From NCBI RefSeq assembly GCF_038502225.1, contig NC_091352.1, positions 20,131,060 through 20,195,059 of the forward strand: a stretch of 64,000 bases of DNA, in the 5' to 3' direction. Positions 20,329 through 35,003 of the stretch are shown here, piece by piece. The DNA comes from Cherax quadricarinatus. Its lineage: Eukaryota > Arthropoda > Malacostraca > Decapoda > Parastacidae. The notes under the pieces are model-generated. The model made no database searches. It was given only the letters and a program-made list of their open reading frames with translations, and was not told where the DNA came from. The stretch's first letter is position 1, and each line of letters begins with the position of its first letter. The position numbers and the translations under genes were made by a program.

Positions 20329-20490
20329 CACTGCGCCTAGCCACGGATTATAAGACATGTCTTTTTGGCCCGCCTCATGGTGGGCGAAAATCACACATGA
20401 CGCTCTAACACAATGTGTGATTTTCGCTCATCATGAGGCAGGCCAAAACGATATGGGTTCGAATCCTCGGCTAGTCACAGTGTTGTTGTT
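20329..20490. mobile_element. tRNA-like foldback element 1
   Basis: Two inverted arms of about 75-80 bp (AACACTGCGCCTAGCC... and ...GGCTAGTCACAGTGTT) meet near 20410. The right arm contains a perfect box-B-like GGTTCGAATCC (20457-20467). A hairpin GCCCGCC-TCAT-GGTGGGC followed by GAAAA lies in the left arm. Related in design to 59966-60397. Confidence 0.65.
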
Positions 20491-20509
20491 AATTCAGTAC
20501 CATTCGTTC

Positions 20510-20510
<1 letters not shown>

Positions 20511-20593
<83 letters not shown>

Positions 20594-20618
20594 CATGTGT
20601 GTGTGTGTGTGTGTGTGT
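20511..20618. repeat. (TA)n(GT)n microsatellite
   Basis: TA repeat followed by a short GT repeat; the frame crossing it is an artefact. Confidence 0.95.
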
Positions 20619-20629
20619 TTATTACAGTT

Positions 20630-21120
20630 GCTATTATCTTTCAATGGTATGAAATAAGCTTCAACAGAAAGACAACAAAAAGATACGTGAGTAAACGAAG
20701 GAGATAAAGCGGTAAGTCAAGGGTTAGAATAATCATTCAGTGTTATAAAACAGTGCAAAACGAGATACAACAAAAAACGAAGGAAATGTATCAAGGGAAG
20801 CTATGAGAAGTAACGAACCAAAGAGGTACAGAAACAAAACAACGAGACGCAACAACGAACGAATGAAATGCAGCAAAATACCGACGAGACAAAACCATTG
20901 AGATAGAACAATGAAGCAACGAGAGACGAGTTAAGTGGTTTGTATGTTAGCTTCAATTACGGCTTATCGGATGAACAAGGGCCAATTAAGGCTTCAATCC
21001 TCTTAATCAATAGCTCTCAAGGATAATCACTAGAGAATAAATTAAACTCTGAGACTTAAGATATTCGAACAACTCTGAATATACACTACTTAATGAATAT
21101 TATTGAGAGAATATAACCAG
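20630..21120. other. no recognisable feature
   Basis: A-rich sequence with irregular AACGA/AACAA motifs; no coding frame of note. Confidence 0.5.
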
Positions 21121-21121
21121 C

Positions 21122-21165
<44 letters not shown>
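21121..21165. repeat. (GT)n at the 3' end of a LINE A copy
   Basis: About 20 GT units directly adjoining the terminal GTACTCACC (reverse) of the LINE A fragment that follows. Confidence 0.9.
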
Positions 21166-21168
<3 letters not shown>

Positions 21169-21606
21169 CACCTAATTGTACTCACCTAATTGTGGTTGCA
21201 GGGGTCGATATTCAGCTCCTGGCCCCGCCTCTTCACTGAGTGCTACTAGGTCCTCTCTCTCCCTGCTTCATGAGCCTTATCATACCTCATCTTAAAGCTA
21301 TGTATGGTTCCTGCCTCCACTACCTCACTTGCTAGGCTATTCCACTTCCTGACTACTCTATGACTGAAGAAATACTTCCTAACATCCCTTAGACTCATCT
21401 GGGTCTTCAACTTCCAATTGTGACCGCTTGTTTCTGGAACATCCTGTCTCTGTCCACCTTGTCTATTCCATGCAGTATTTTGAATGTCGTTATCATGTCT
21501 CCCCTAACCCTCCAGTTCTCCAGTGTCGTCAGGCCGATTTCCCTTAACCTTTCATCGTAGGACATTCCCCTTAGCTCTGGAACTAACCTTGTCGCAAACC
21601 TTTGCA
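21166..21606 (-). pseudogene. LINE A 3' end flanked by GT repeats on both sides
   Basis: The reverse strand encodes QRFATRLVPELRGMSYDERL, LREIGLTTLE, DMITTFKILHGID and the downstream KKYFF.../SFK region, with stops after it, ending in the family tail TAGGTGAGTAC repeated twice. The 5' truncation abuts the large GT block at 21609 and the 3' tail abuts (GT)n at 21121-21165, so the copy appears inserted into a CA/GT microsatellite. Confidence 0.85.
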
Positions 21607-21607
21607 C

Positions 21608-22786
<1,179 letters not shown>

Positions 22787-23028
22787 AGGGGAACAATAAG
22801 GTACAATACAGTGGCTGGAACAATCCACAAATAACTCGTACTTAGGAGACAAAATTATGACTACTGTTTCGGGTCAACTTGGACCATTAACCAGACACAC
22901 TGGTTTGTGGTGCAAGTGACTAGTTAATGGTCCAGGTGACTGGTTAATGGTCCAATTGACTGGTTAATGGTCCAAGTCGGACAGAAATGTCATAAGTTTC
23001 AGCCTCCTAAGTGGGTTAGTTGTGTGTG
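22787..23028. mobile_element. decayed PLE 3'-end inverted pair
   Basis: The left half (reverse) contains the PLE 3' end including the tail (CCAGCCACTGTATTGTACC on the reverse strand, cf. CCAGTCACGGTATTGTGCC of PLE2) and the hairpin before GAAAC. The right half (forward) repeats TTAATGGTCCAAGTCGGAC and runs to GTTAGTTGTGTG, stopping before the tail. This gives the same asymmetric foldback design as the intact PLEs. Confidence 0.6.
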
Positions 23029-23512
23029 TTAAGCACATTGGTTATCACTGTCTTCCAGTAATCTACCTGTGTAATACTTAAATGGTAGAAAATAATGAGA
23101 CGGCCAGACAGCTCAAACGAGACAGAACACAAATAATAGAAATTCAACTTTATTCACAAATACCCCTTAGAGAATTTGTCATATAAATAACTATATTATA
23201 CACATGCATAAATTAACTATGAATTATAGTAAACTCTTCGGAACTCAAAACTACCAGATGTATTTTGGTCGTTGCGTCATTCCTTGCTGCTTAACACCAG
23301 TTTCCTGTGCGTTAATGCACGCGAAAATATTTGTACTGAGTGAACATCTATATCAGAGCTGAAAATTTGGAAAAAATCGGATATGATATTCCGAAGTTTT
23401 TACATGGCCACTAATATCCCAATTTCTTTAATAAAAAGGGTAAATTAGGATGTACACAGCCCTAAATTATTTCTAACCTTCCAGTATTATATATATATAT
23501 ATCTTTCTTTCA
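23029..23512. other. no recognisable feature
   Basis: AT-rich sequence ending in a short (TA)n near 23490. Confidence 0.5.
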
Positions 23513-23977
23513 ACACATCGGCCATATCCCACCGAAGCAGGGTGGCCCAAATAGAAAAACGAAAGTTTCTCTTTTTAAATTTAGTAATTTATACGGGAGA
23601 AGGGGTTACTAGCCCCTTGCTCCCAGCATTTTAGTCGCTTCTTACAACACGCATGGCTTACGGAGGAAGAATTCTGTTCCACTTCCCCATGGAGATAAGA
23701 GGAAATAAACAAGAACAAGAACTAGAAAGAAAATAGGAGAAAACCCAGGGGGGTGTGTATATATATGCTTGTACATGTATGTGTAGTGTGACCTAAGTGT
23801 AAGTAGAAGTAGCAAGATGTACCTGAAATCTTGCATGTTTATGAGACAGAAAAAAGGACACCAGCAATCCTACCATCATGTAAAACAATTACAGGCTTTC
23901 GTTTTACACTCACTTGGCAGGACGGTAGTATCTCCCTGAGCGGTTGCTGTCTACCAACCTACTACCTAGAAGAGGTG
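23513..23977 (-). mobile_element. SINE-like repeat E, copy 1
   Basis: About 465-bp repeat found again, inverted, at 60616-61084. Shared blocks: TAGGTTGGTAGACAGCAACC, TACTACCGTCCTGCCA, AACGAAAGCCTGTAATTG, GATGGTAGGATTGCTG, CATGGGGAAGTGGAACAG, GCAAGGGGCTAGTAACCCC. Its 3' end (GGGCCACCCTGC...GTTGAAAGAA) resembles the LINE D 3' end, suggesting LINE D supplies the RT. No clear Pol III boxes. The frames across it are not genes. Confidence 0.75.
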
Positions 23978-24232
23978 TATATGTTTCATTTAATGTATGT
24001 ATCACTGGTGCACACAGTATTATTTTGCTAATAAAACTTGGGCTGATATCATGTATTTATTGTCCCTTCAACTATAAAACCCTTTAAGAAGTAGAGGAGG
24101 GTATGGACAATGCTCACTGGATCACCAAAATACATAGCTGTCTGAGTCTTAGTCAGCACATGTACAAGAGCTGTGGTAGCCACTTCAGGTTTAAGGATTC
24201 CATACCAACATGTATTACTGCTGGGCTCATCT

Positions 24233-27027
<2,795 letters not shown>

Positions 27028-27089
<62 letters not shown>
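27028..27089. repeat. (TA)n microsatellite
   Basis: Directly follows the LINE D 3' end and precedes MITE copy 3. Confidence 0.95.
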
Positions 27090-27093
<4 letters not shown>

Positions 27094-27466
27094 CGTGCCA
27101 AATAGGTAAAATTGGTCAATTATGAAACACTCGTTTAAAATTAAGTCCTTTCTAAAATTTTATCTTATACGTCTAAAGATATATTTTTTCTCCATTTATG
27201 TTAATGTAGAAATTAATAATTTTGTACTAAAAGCACCTTAGAAAACTTACCTAATCTTTTTATAACAAACGCAATTTAATTTAGCCTAATCCAACTAAAT
27301 ATATTTTCGATAAGTTTACAATAATTTATTATACAAACACAATGAAGTATATTTTTTTTCGTTAGGTTCAGAATGGTTTTTGAGAAATTACTGCATACAC
27401 AAATTTTTGCTTGCCTTATTCGGCAAGAGTGCTGCTATTTAAGCCCAAATTGCAAGTTTTACCTAT
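27090..27466 (+). mobile_element. TA-associated MITE, copy 3, right end cut
   Basis: Forward copy from TTTCGTGCCAAATAGG to CAAGTTTTACCTATT. The right terminal repeat (CGGCACGAC) is replaced by the start of a tRNA-like foldback, so the foldback inserted into or recombined with the MITE end. Confidence 0.8.
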
Positions 27467-27815
27467 TAGCCAAACTGCGCCATGGGCGGGATTGATCCCG
27501 CGCCACCTTGTCCAGTCCAGTGGGAAGCAAGATAACGTTCCCAACGCTCTAACCACTGGACCAACAATTCTATAAATACCATGCACCCAGTAGAACTGGG
27601 CGAGATTCATAGTATGAAAACATATGTAGTTATGGTAAGCTCAGAGCTAATTTCAGCCTACTCCCGTTTGATTACCAGCTTTCGCAGTCAATATATCAAA
27701 CGTGTGTAGGTTGAATTTAGCTCTGAGCTTGCCACGTATGTCCTCGTACCGTGCTTCCCACGGGGCAGAACAAGGCTGCGCGGGATCGATCCCCGGCCAT
27801 GCCGCAGTTTGGTTA
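27467..27815. mobile_element. tRNA-like foldback element 2
   Basis: Outer arms CCAAACTGCGCCATGGGCGG and its inverse near 27780-27813; inner arms around 27640-27730 (AAGCTCAGAGCTAA... versus TTAGCTCTGAGCTTG). On the reverse strand the left arm holds a tRNA-like body: box A TGGTCCAGTGG (27553-27563) and box-B-like GGATCAATCC. The right arm holds only the tRNA 3' half. The CTCTGAG...TATGTCCTCG block recurs in the element at 59966. Confidence 0.7.
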
Positions 27816-27899
27816 ATGATTCAGAAACACTTGTTTCGTGGTTTAATTAATATATAGATAAGTGCGTATGTGTAAGTTTCTTAGGACAGCCTAGGGAAG

Positions 27900-28290
27900 G
27901 CAGGTAAAGTGATTTATCGCCTCTGGTTTGTGAAGAAACAGTGAAATTGTCATGAAACAGGATAGGTTATCTCCCAGTGAAAAGCAGGAGCGTCACGAGT
28001 ACGCTACGAGACAACATAAGACTGTTCAACTGCCTCCCAGCATAAGGGGGATTACCAATAGACCCCTACCTGTCTTCAAGAAGGCGTTCGACAGGCACCT
28101 AAAGTCAGTACCGGACTACCCGGGCTGTGGTTCGTACGTAGGTTTGCGTGCGGCCGCCAGTAACAGCCTGGATCATCAAGCTCCGATCCACCGCAAGGCC
28201 TGGTCACAGACTGGGCCGCGGGGGCGTTGACTGCCGAAACCTTCTCCGGGTATACTCCAGATATACCTTCTGAAACATTTTGATGTAGGT
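27900..28290 (+). pseudogene. LINE family F, C-terminal coding end and 3' UTR
   Basis: The 3' coding part reads LPPSIRGITNRPLPVFKKAF followed by DRHLKSVPDYPG, a pattern found at the C-terminus of many arthropod LINE ORFs. The 3' UTR has TGGGCCGCGGGGGCGTTGA. Truncated upstream. Related 3' ends: 3035, 14930 and 56250 (reverse). Confidence 0.65.
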
Positions 28291-28309
28291 TAATATAGGT
28301 TGTCAACTA

Positions 28310-29086
28310 GTTAATGTGATTCATTTAATAATTCGGTGCTATATAAAACTTGAGTTTGGGGCGCATCAACCACTTAGATAAAATGATTCCATATGACTAT
28401 AGATAAGTGATATCGATTAGATGCGGTTTCTGGGCCGACTGCTGCATTAACTTAATATTCTGTAACTTGCTTTCTGTGAACCTCTGATTTCCATCCACCC
28501 GCCTTTACTCCAGAAGAGTGTGAGGGGACGGGAGAGGAAGGCGTGTGGATTGGTGGTGGCTAGCTCACTCTGTGATATGGGCTGCCATTGACACATTCTG
28601 CCTTGCCTCAGGGAATTTCCCTTCTTATCTGTTGCTGTCTTGTAACATTGCATAGCTCCTGCCGACTCACGGGAGTGCAAAAGCTTTTAATTCATATGAA
28701 TTAAATTTTTTTCGAGGGCATTGTGAATATTTTGCTTTGTAATGGAACTAGAAACTGTCCTCTTGTGATACATTGAAATTGGGGGTCCTGTTTCTGCTTG
28801 TGAAGACAGGAGTCTTGGGGGTTAGTCTTCACACTCTAGTTCCGGACTCTTGTCTCTCTGAAGACAAGCGTGTTGAGTTTTCCTCTTGGGAGCTGACCTC
28901 TCGTCAGAAGTAATGGAGGGACGGGGGCTTTTATAAGCTCAGGGGAAAAGTAGCTACGAATGAAATGAAACCGAGTAATTGTTCATAAGGAAGTTGTGAA
29001 TGGACCAGTGTATCAATTTTTTTCCCCAAGCAAGCACATACATACAAATACACACACACACACACATATGCAAAAAGAGACACATA

Positions 29087-29128
<42 letters not shown>

Positions 29129-29455
29129 CTGGGTAAACTTGCCTAGAGCGGGCCTCTCGTTCTTCGTCATCCAATTACAAAGTTTCCTGAAGTTTCTCTT
29201 ACACAATTTTTGAAAACCCTTTTACAGTACTTAGCAAAGTTGTCGTCGAGTATTTTTGGCAGTAACCTCTAGCAATTTACTTCTCGGGAAAAATTTACAC
29301 CATGATAAATTTACAAACTAGATAAAACGTATCACTTCTTGTTTATTCGTTTACATAAGTTTATTTAAAAAAGTTACGAAGATAAATGCAGAGGAATGAC
29401 TTAAATCGAAATCTGAATTTTCATATGTAAATTCTCAAATGTTGAGCGAGACTGT
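28310..29455. other. no gene; CA repeat inside
   Basis: Contains an interrupted (CA)n at about 29047-29126. No recognised coding sequence elsewhere. Confidence 0.5.
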
Positions 29456-29544
29456 GTTTATATGAGTAGATGTGTTTATAGAGTAGATGTGTTTATATGA
29501 GTAGATGTAATTGTCTGAGTAGATGTGTTTATATGAATAGATGT
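29456..29544. repeat. 18-bp minisatellite, left part
   Basis: Copies of GAGTAGATGTGTTTATCT-type units. The same array resumes at 32087 after the PLE insertion; the last unit here has the variant GAATAGATGT. Confidence 0.85.
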
Positions 29545-30183
29545 AAATAACAAAAAGGCACAATACCGTGACTGGAACGATACACAAATAACCCGCACAT
29601 AAAAGAGAGAAGCTTACGACGACGTTTCGGTCCGACTTGGACCATTGACAAAGTCACACTAACAGAGGTGGAGCAGGACGGCTATATATAGGCAGGAAGA
29701 GGTGGAGGTAGTAGTAGTGGTAGTAGTAGTAGTAGTAGTAGTAGTACAAGAATTGTATATAATACCGACAGGATGAAATGACACATGCACAACACCCGGG
29801 CATCCCCACCGTAGACGTTTCGCCATCCAGCCAGCCACTGGATGGCGAAACGTCCACAACAAAGACAACCAGACGCCGCACATGTGTCTAATTTCATCAG
29901 TAGAAGAGGTAGAAGAAGAAGAGGTAGTGGTAGTGGTAGTGGTAGAAGTGGGAAATAAGGAAGACGAGCCAGTCAAATACAAAGGAAGGGGAGCACTGCA
30001 AGAGAGCTAGAAACCCACAGAGGGAGAGCAAGCGCACCGAGGTGCGTGAAAGGGGAAGTGGTGAAATAAAATAAAGAAGGAACAGAAACACGAGACAGGA
30101 GAGAGAAAGACAACCCAGAGGAGAAAAGGAGAGAGGAAAGGGGAAGAGGAAGAAGAAAAAGAAGAAGAAGAAAAAATGAGGAT

Positions 30184-31462
30184 TCAGGTTAAGTCACGGG
30201 TGTTCTGAAGTTTGGAGCATTTTACAATGTAGTGGGAGAGGAAGGCATCTACAGAGACGAAGCCAGGGCTAAGGTTCATACAAGGAAAGTTGTGTATAAG
30301 AGAGGATTCAACTAAACGGCGACTGTTCGAGTTGGAAGTAGGGAAGACAGTTTTAGCAGAAGACCAGTCAATAGGATGGCTATGATCTCTGACGTGACAG
30401 AAAAGAGCATTGTTAGTGTCGGCAAGCCTAACACTATTTTTGTGCTCCCTAAGTCTGTCAGAAAGAGATCGACCAGTTTCTCCAAAGTATTGAAGAGGAC
30501 AGGAGGAGCAAGAAATAGAGTAGACACCAGGAACATCTGTAGAGGGAGGAGAGGTATGAACGAGATTAGTGCGAAGAGTGTTAGTCTGGCGGAAGGTAAG
30601 CTTGATGTCTAAGGGACGGAGAGAATTGTTGAGATTAGAAAGACCGGAAATGTAGGGAAGGCAGAGGATAGAAGAGTTCCCATGAGTAGAGAGTTTGGGA
30701 GAGAAGAAATTGCGTTTAGCACGTGAGAGGGCAGAGTCTATGAAATGGGAAGGGTAGCCAAGACGGGAGAACGAATTATAAAGAGTGGAAATTTCTGCTG
30801 GAAGGAACTGAGGATCACAGATGCGGAGGGCACGGAGAAAGAGGGAGATAAGAACACTTTTCTTGACAGGGGAAGCATGATAGGAAAAGTAGTGAATGTA
30901 CATGCCACTGTGCATAGGTTTACGGTAAACGGAAAAGGAAAAACCTGTATCTGAGCGGTGGACATGGACATCAAGGAAAGGAAGCAAGGAATTAGATTCC
31001 CATTCAGCTTTAAACTTAATGGAAGGGGCAAGATTGTTAAGAGCTTCAAGAAAAGGTTGGAAGAGACTGGAGTCATGAGGCCACAGAGCAAAGATGTCAT
31101 CCACATAGCGGAGCCAGAGTGAAGGTTGCACATCGAGGGTAGGAAGAAGAACAGTCTCGAAGTATTCCATGTAAAGATTAGCAAGGACAGGAGAGAGAGG
31201 AGAGCCCATAGCGACACCGAAGGTTTGGGAATAATATTTCCCTTGGAAGGAAAAGGAGTTAGAGTCCACACAGAGGCGGATCAGATCAAGAAAGACATCA
31301 GTGGGGATAGGGAGATGAAGAAACCCTTCATGGGCCTTCTCTCTAAGGAAATCAAGGACATCATCAAGAGGGACATTGGTGAAGAGGGACTCAACGTCAA
31401 GACTAAGCATCTTACAGGTTGGGAGAGAGCGAACCCGTTCAATGAAGTCTTGAGAGTGACGG
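30184..31462 (-). pseudogene. PLE1 reverse transcriptase-GIY-YIG endonuclease, 5'-truncated
   Basis: Continuous open frame of about 425 codons lacking the RT N-terminal half. Motifs: MLSLDVESLFTNVPL, FGVAMGSPLSPVLANLY (31210-31160 region), RYVDDIFALWP (catalytic Asp pair), LPFLDVHV, YRKPMHSGMY. After a linker comes a GIY-YIG nuclease: GVYSISCSSCPLQYFGETG then SDRLREHKNSV. This RT plus GIY-YIG order defines Penelope-like elements. Nearly identical to PLE2; lacks the stop found there. Confidence 0.9.
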
Positions 31463-32086
31463 ACTTCAGAACACCCGTGACTTAACCTGAATCCTCATTT
31501 TTTCTTCTTCTTCTTCTTCTTTTTCTTCTTCCTCTTCCCCTTTCCTCTCTCCTTTTCTCCTCTGGGTTGTCTTTCTCTCTCCTGTCTCGTGTTTCTGTTC
31601 CTTCTTTATTTTATTTCACCACTTCCCCTTTCACGCACCTCGGTGCGCTTGCTCTCCCTCTGTGGGTTTCTAGCTCTCTTGCAGTGCTCCCCTTCCTTTG
31701 TATTTGACTGGCTCGTCTTCCTTATTTCCCACTTCTACCACTACCACTACCACTACCTCTTCTTCTTCTACCTCTTCTACTGATGAAATTAGACACATGT
31801 GCGGCGTCTGGTTGTCTTTGTTGTGGACGTTTCGCCATCCAGTGGCTGGCTGGATGGCGAAACGTCTACGGTGGGGATGCCCGGGTGTTGTGCATGTGTC
31901 ATTTCATCCTGTCGGTATTATATACAATTCTTGTACTACTACTACTACTACCACTACTACTACCTCCACCTCTTCCTGCCTATATATAGCCGTCCTGCTC
32001 CACCTCTGTTAGTGTGACTTTGTCAATGGTCCAAGTCGGACCGAAACGTCGTCGTAAGCTTCTCTCTTTTATGTGCGGGTTATTTG
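31463..32086 (+). mobile_element. inverted PLE1 3'-terminal segment
   Basis: Starts at the codons for LQNTRDLT and contains the pyrimidine-rich leader of the 3' UTR (TCTTCTTC runs), the hairpin GACGTTTCGCCATCCAG / CTGGATGGCGAAACGTC, ACCACTAC repeats, TATATATAGCC, and GGTCC-AAGTC-GGACC followed by GAAACGTCGTCG. It mirrors 29585-30200. Confidence 0.85.
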
Positions 32087-32283
32087 TGAATAGATGTGTT
32101 TATCCGAGTTGATGTGATTATCTGAGTTGATGTGTTTATCAGAGTAGATGTGTTTGTCTGAGTAGATGTGTTTGTCTGAGTAGATGTGTTTATCAGAGTA
32201 GATGTGTTCATCTGAGTAGATGTGTTTGAGTAGATGTGTTCATCTGAGTAGATGTGTTTGTCTGAGTAGATGTGTTTAATTTT
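32087..32283. repeat. 18-bp minisatellite, right part
   Basis: About ten GAGTAGATGTGTTTATCT-type units continuing the array at 29456-29544. Confidence 0.9.
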
Positions 32284-32577
32284 CAGGTTGGTACCACTCG
32301 TTGTGCTCGTTGCTCAGGTTGGTACCACTCGTTGTGCTCGTTGTTCAGGTTGATACCACTCGTTGTGCTCGTTGCTCAGGTTGGTACCACTCATTGTGCT
32401 CGTTGCTCAGGTTGGTACCACTCGTTGTGCTCGTTGTTCAGGTTGATACCACTCATCATACTTGTTTTTTTTTAGGTTGATACCACTCGTTGTGCTCGTT
32501 GTTCAGGTTGGTGCCACTCGTTGTGCTCGTTGTTCAGGTTGGTGCCACTCGTTGTGCTCGTTGTTCAAGAAATAAAT
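32284..32577. repeat. 31-bp minisatellite (GTTCAGGTTGGTACC type), left part
   Basis: About nine units containing GCTCGTTGTTCAGGTTGG and TACCACTCGTTGT. The array is split at 32577 by the composite element and resumes at 35004. The GTTCAGGTTGGTAC core is shared with the array at 39800-41555. Confidence 0.9.
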
Positions 32578-32628
32578 GGTATAAAATACCGACACAATGG
32601 AAATATAAACACACATGCAGTATAATGT

Positions 32629-32687
32629 GATCCTTTATTGACAACGTTTCACCCACACAGTGGGCTTTTTCAAGTCACACACAGATC
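32629..32687 (-). ncRNA. hammerhead-ribozyme-like motif, H3 left end
   Basis: Reverse-strand copy of the motif at 34917-34975: stem II GCCCAC/GTGGGT with TGT loop, GAAACGTT, core TTGAAAA, stem I GTCA/TGAC. Confidence 0.45.
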
Positions 32688-33124
32688 TACCTGGGGTGGA
32701 AGGTACACGAGTATTTATAGTCAGGTTCAGAATGTTGAGGTCAGGTGGAGAATGCTGCATCTGATGATGTACCGAGTGGGGTTATAGAGTCTAAAATCTT
32801 ATCTCTATATCCGACTTATCTCTATATCTGACAACTTCAACCAGAATAATGGCTTCTACAACATAGCTGAACCACTTGCCAAGAAACTTCTTCATCGCTA
32901 TCCCACATAAGATCATAGGAACGGAAGAACACTGCAGAAGGTCTGCTCACAAACTTATCCAATCTCCCTTCCAAGCTACCTAAGATTTTAGACTCTATAA
33001 CCCCACTCGGTACATCATCTGATGCAGCATTCTCCACCTGACCTCAACATTCTGAACCTGACTATAAATACTCGTGTACCTTCCACCCCACCTCTCTCAC
33101 GCCGATCAGAGACCACACTTCACG

Positions 33125-34214
33125 ATGCATTTCTCGAACAGGGTAAAGATCAAACCAGAGAGTGGGACAGTCAATGACTCGTCCAAGCTAGCACTTGCAG
33201 CTGTCGTCAGTGGCAGACTGCAAGTCAAGTTTAATGCGATTCTGTCGCTCAAAGAGGTCTTCGTTGTCGTCTGTACTGACGACACCGAGGCTGAAAAACT
33301 CATTACCACCACTGCTACAACCACTCTACTAGATCAGGGATTTATTGTCTTGACTTCCCCAGCTCTGAGGGCCAGGAGAACTGTGTTCCTCAAGAGACTC
33401 GACAGGCTCATCACTGCCCAGGCTACCGAAGAAATCAAGTCGTCCATTGAAGCACAGAACCTTTGGGCCAAGGTGGAATTCATTACCAAAATACCCAATG
33501 CCTCCTCCATGCTGAAGGTCATCTTCAGTGACGTCAACATGGCAGCCAGAGCTCTCGATGAGGGACTGACTATTCACTACTTTCACATCAATCCAGCCTT
33601 CATCGAAGCAGAAAAAAAAATTCTATCAAATTCCACAGTGCTCCAGCTGTTACTCATACCTACATACCACCAAAAACTGCCCTGCCAAGAATAAGAAGTT
33701 CTGCTCCACCTGCGGCCAAGAAGGTCATGACTTCAAGACATGCACTACTGACTCTCCACCTAAATGCTTGAACTGCAAGAATGATCACCATACTCTTGCT
33801 GCCAAGTGCCCAACCAGACGAGATATACTTAAGAAACAACTCCAACAACAAAAAAAACCCACTGCACAAGCGACTACATATGCTGCTATTACCAAGCATC
33901 AAGCAGATACTACCAAGATTCTTCAAGCCACGCAAGCTCTTGCTGGCGACTCCACCAAGATTCTTTACTGCATCATGTATGCTCATGCGCAGAATGTAGC
34001 TGAACCTGGTTCCTTCAACACCACCATCAACGAACTCTTCAAGCTCAACAACATGCCTGGTTTCACATTCCCTGCATCTCCACCTTCCAGAGATCATAAA
34101 TTCCACTGCAAATGTCTCCAACATTACCGCTGCTCCACCGCTACCACACCTTCCTCCCTACCCAGAGATGGACCAATCAGAGACCACTTAGACGCCGACC
34201 GATTCCACCAATGA
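33125..34214 (+). pseudogene. gag-like ORF1 with three CCHC zinc knuckles, one frameshift
   Basis: From ATG at 33125 (MHFSNRVKIKPES) an open frame runs to the A9 run at 33612-33620, where the reading shifts to the frame holding the knuckles and continues to 34214. Knuckles: CSSCYSYLHTTKNC (33639-33680), CSTCGQEGHDFKTC (33702-33743), CLNCKNDHHTLAAKC (33765-33809). The part before them (AKVEFITKIP, MLKVIFSDVNMAARAL) resembles the RNA-binding region of Jockey/I-type LINE ORF1 proteins. Expected role: RNA binding and particle formation. The A9 break may be a sequencing indel, programmed slippage or true decay. Confidence 0.7.
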
Positions 34215-34588
34215 GAGTCCACCAGCACCTGCTTCCACCTCCGTCACAACGGACCAATCAGCCGCCAGCCAAAAAGGTTAAAACACAAGAGCCTTGGGAT
34301 ACATCCCTACGTACTACCGCCACTCCTTCACAAGAAGTCCATTGCTTGCCTGGTGTATACTTCTACACAACCAACCAGAATGAGAACGCAATGTACACTC
34401 CAGAAATTATTCAACGCCTCCACAACGGGACAGTCAAGTTCACCTGCGACTCAACTCGATCATTCACCACTGAATCACTGATCAGCCTACTCTCAAAATG
34501 TCACCGCTTTGTGGCACTCGACTACACCACAAGGAAGAAATTCAGGACTCTCCAGAATGGGGCTGCCGAAGACGGTACCCTCATCTAG
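34215..34588 (+). pseudogene. possible C-terminal part of the gag-like frame
   Basis: A third frame, open to 34588, contains PPAKKVKTQEPW (basic, NLS-like) and YTPEIIQRLHNGTVKF. It may continue ORF1 after a second frameshift near 34150-34214. No recognised domain; tentative. Confidence 0.4.
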
Positions 34589-34916
34589 CACGACTGTCAA
34601 TGATCAATCATCGTGAAGTCAAGTTTCCCCAGCACTTTGCTGCCTGCTAAAGCTGGGGTGTGGCTCCAAAAAGAACCCTGTAATTGCTGCCTCCGCCCTC
34701 CTATGCTGCTGAAGATGCTAAACGAGAAGATACTTCCCACTTGGGGAGTCACCGCAAGACAGAAGAAGTCACCCTCCAACCGGAGGACCCCAAGAAACAA
34801 TACAGAAGAAAGAAGATGAACGACACCCTCCGCCCGGGAGGCCACCGCCGGGTCGCCATCTGGAAAAGACCCGGGCCGGAAGTACCGGCAAACCTACAAC
34901 AACAACACCCCAGGTA

Positions 34917-34975
34917 GATCTGTTTGTGACTTGAAAAAGCCCACTGTGTGGGTGAAACGTTGTCAATAAAGGATC
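34917..34975 (+). ncRNA. hammerhead-ribozyme-like motif, H3 right end
   Basis: Core TTGAAAA plus an extra A (U3 and A8 replace C3 and G8, keeping the core pair), stem II GCCCAC/GTGGGT with TGT loop, GAAAC-GT, T as cleavage base, then GTCA pairing with TGAC upstream and AAAGGATC facing GATCTGTTT. Located downstream of the gag-like frame on the same strand. Confidence 0.5.
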
Positions 34976-35003
34976 ACATTATACTGCATATATGTTTATA
35001 TCT

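Larger units (their letters stand above)
29545..32086 (-). mobile_element. Penelope-like element 1 with inverted 3'-end copy
   Basis: A reverse-strand PLE (29545-31462) is fused head-on to a forward copy of its own last ~625 bp (31463-32086). Flanks carry GAATAGATGT (29535-29544 and 32088-32097), a variant spelling shared only by these two array units, supporting a real 10-11 bp duplication. The reverse copy ends with the full tail (GGTATTGTGCC, TTTTTGTTATTT), while the forward copy stops before it at GGGTTATTTGT. The 5' break is at 31462/31463, inside the RT. Confidence 0.85.
32578..35003 (+). mobile_element. hammerhead-flanked composite element (H3) carrying a gag-like frame
   Basis: About 2.4 kb bounded by CTCGTTGTTCA at 32567-32577 and 35004-35014 (a duplication, but within a tandem array, so weaker evidence). 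The left end is an inverted PLE-type end: tail ATGGTATAAAATACCGAC, then a reverse hammerhead-like motif, then inverted arms 32694-32800 / 32983-33091 around a loop with a LINE B-like 3' fragment (about 32905-32945). The middle holds a gag-like coding region in the + orientation. The right end is a forward hammerhead-like motif stopping before the tail. Same design as H1, H2 and PLE1, but with a protein-coding passenger. Confidence 0.75.
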
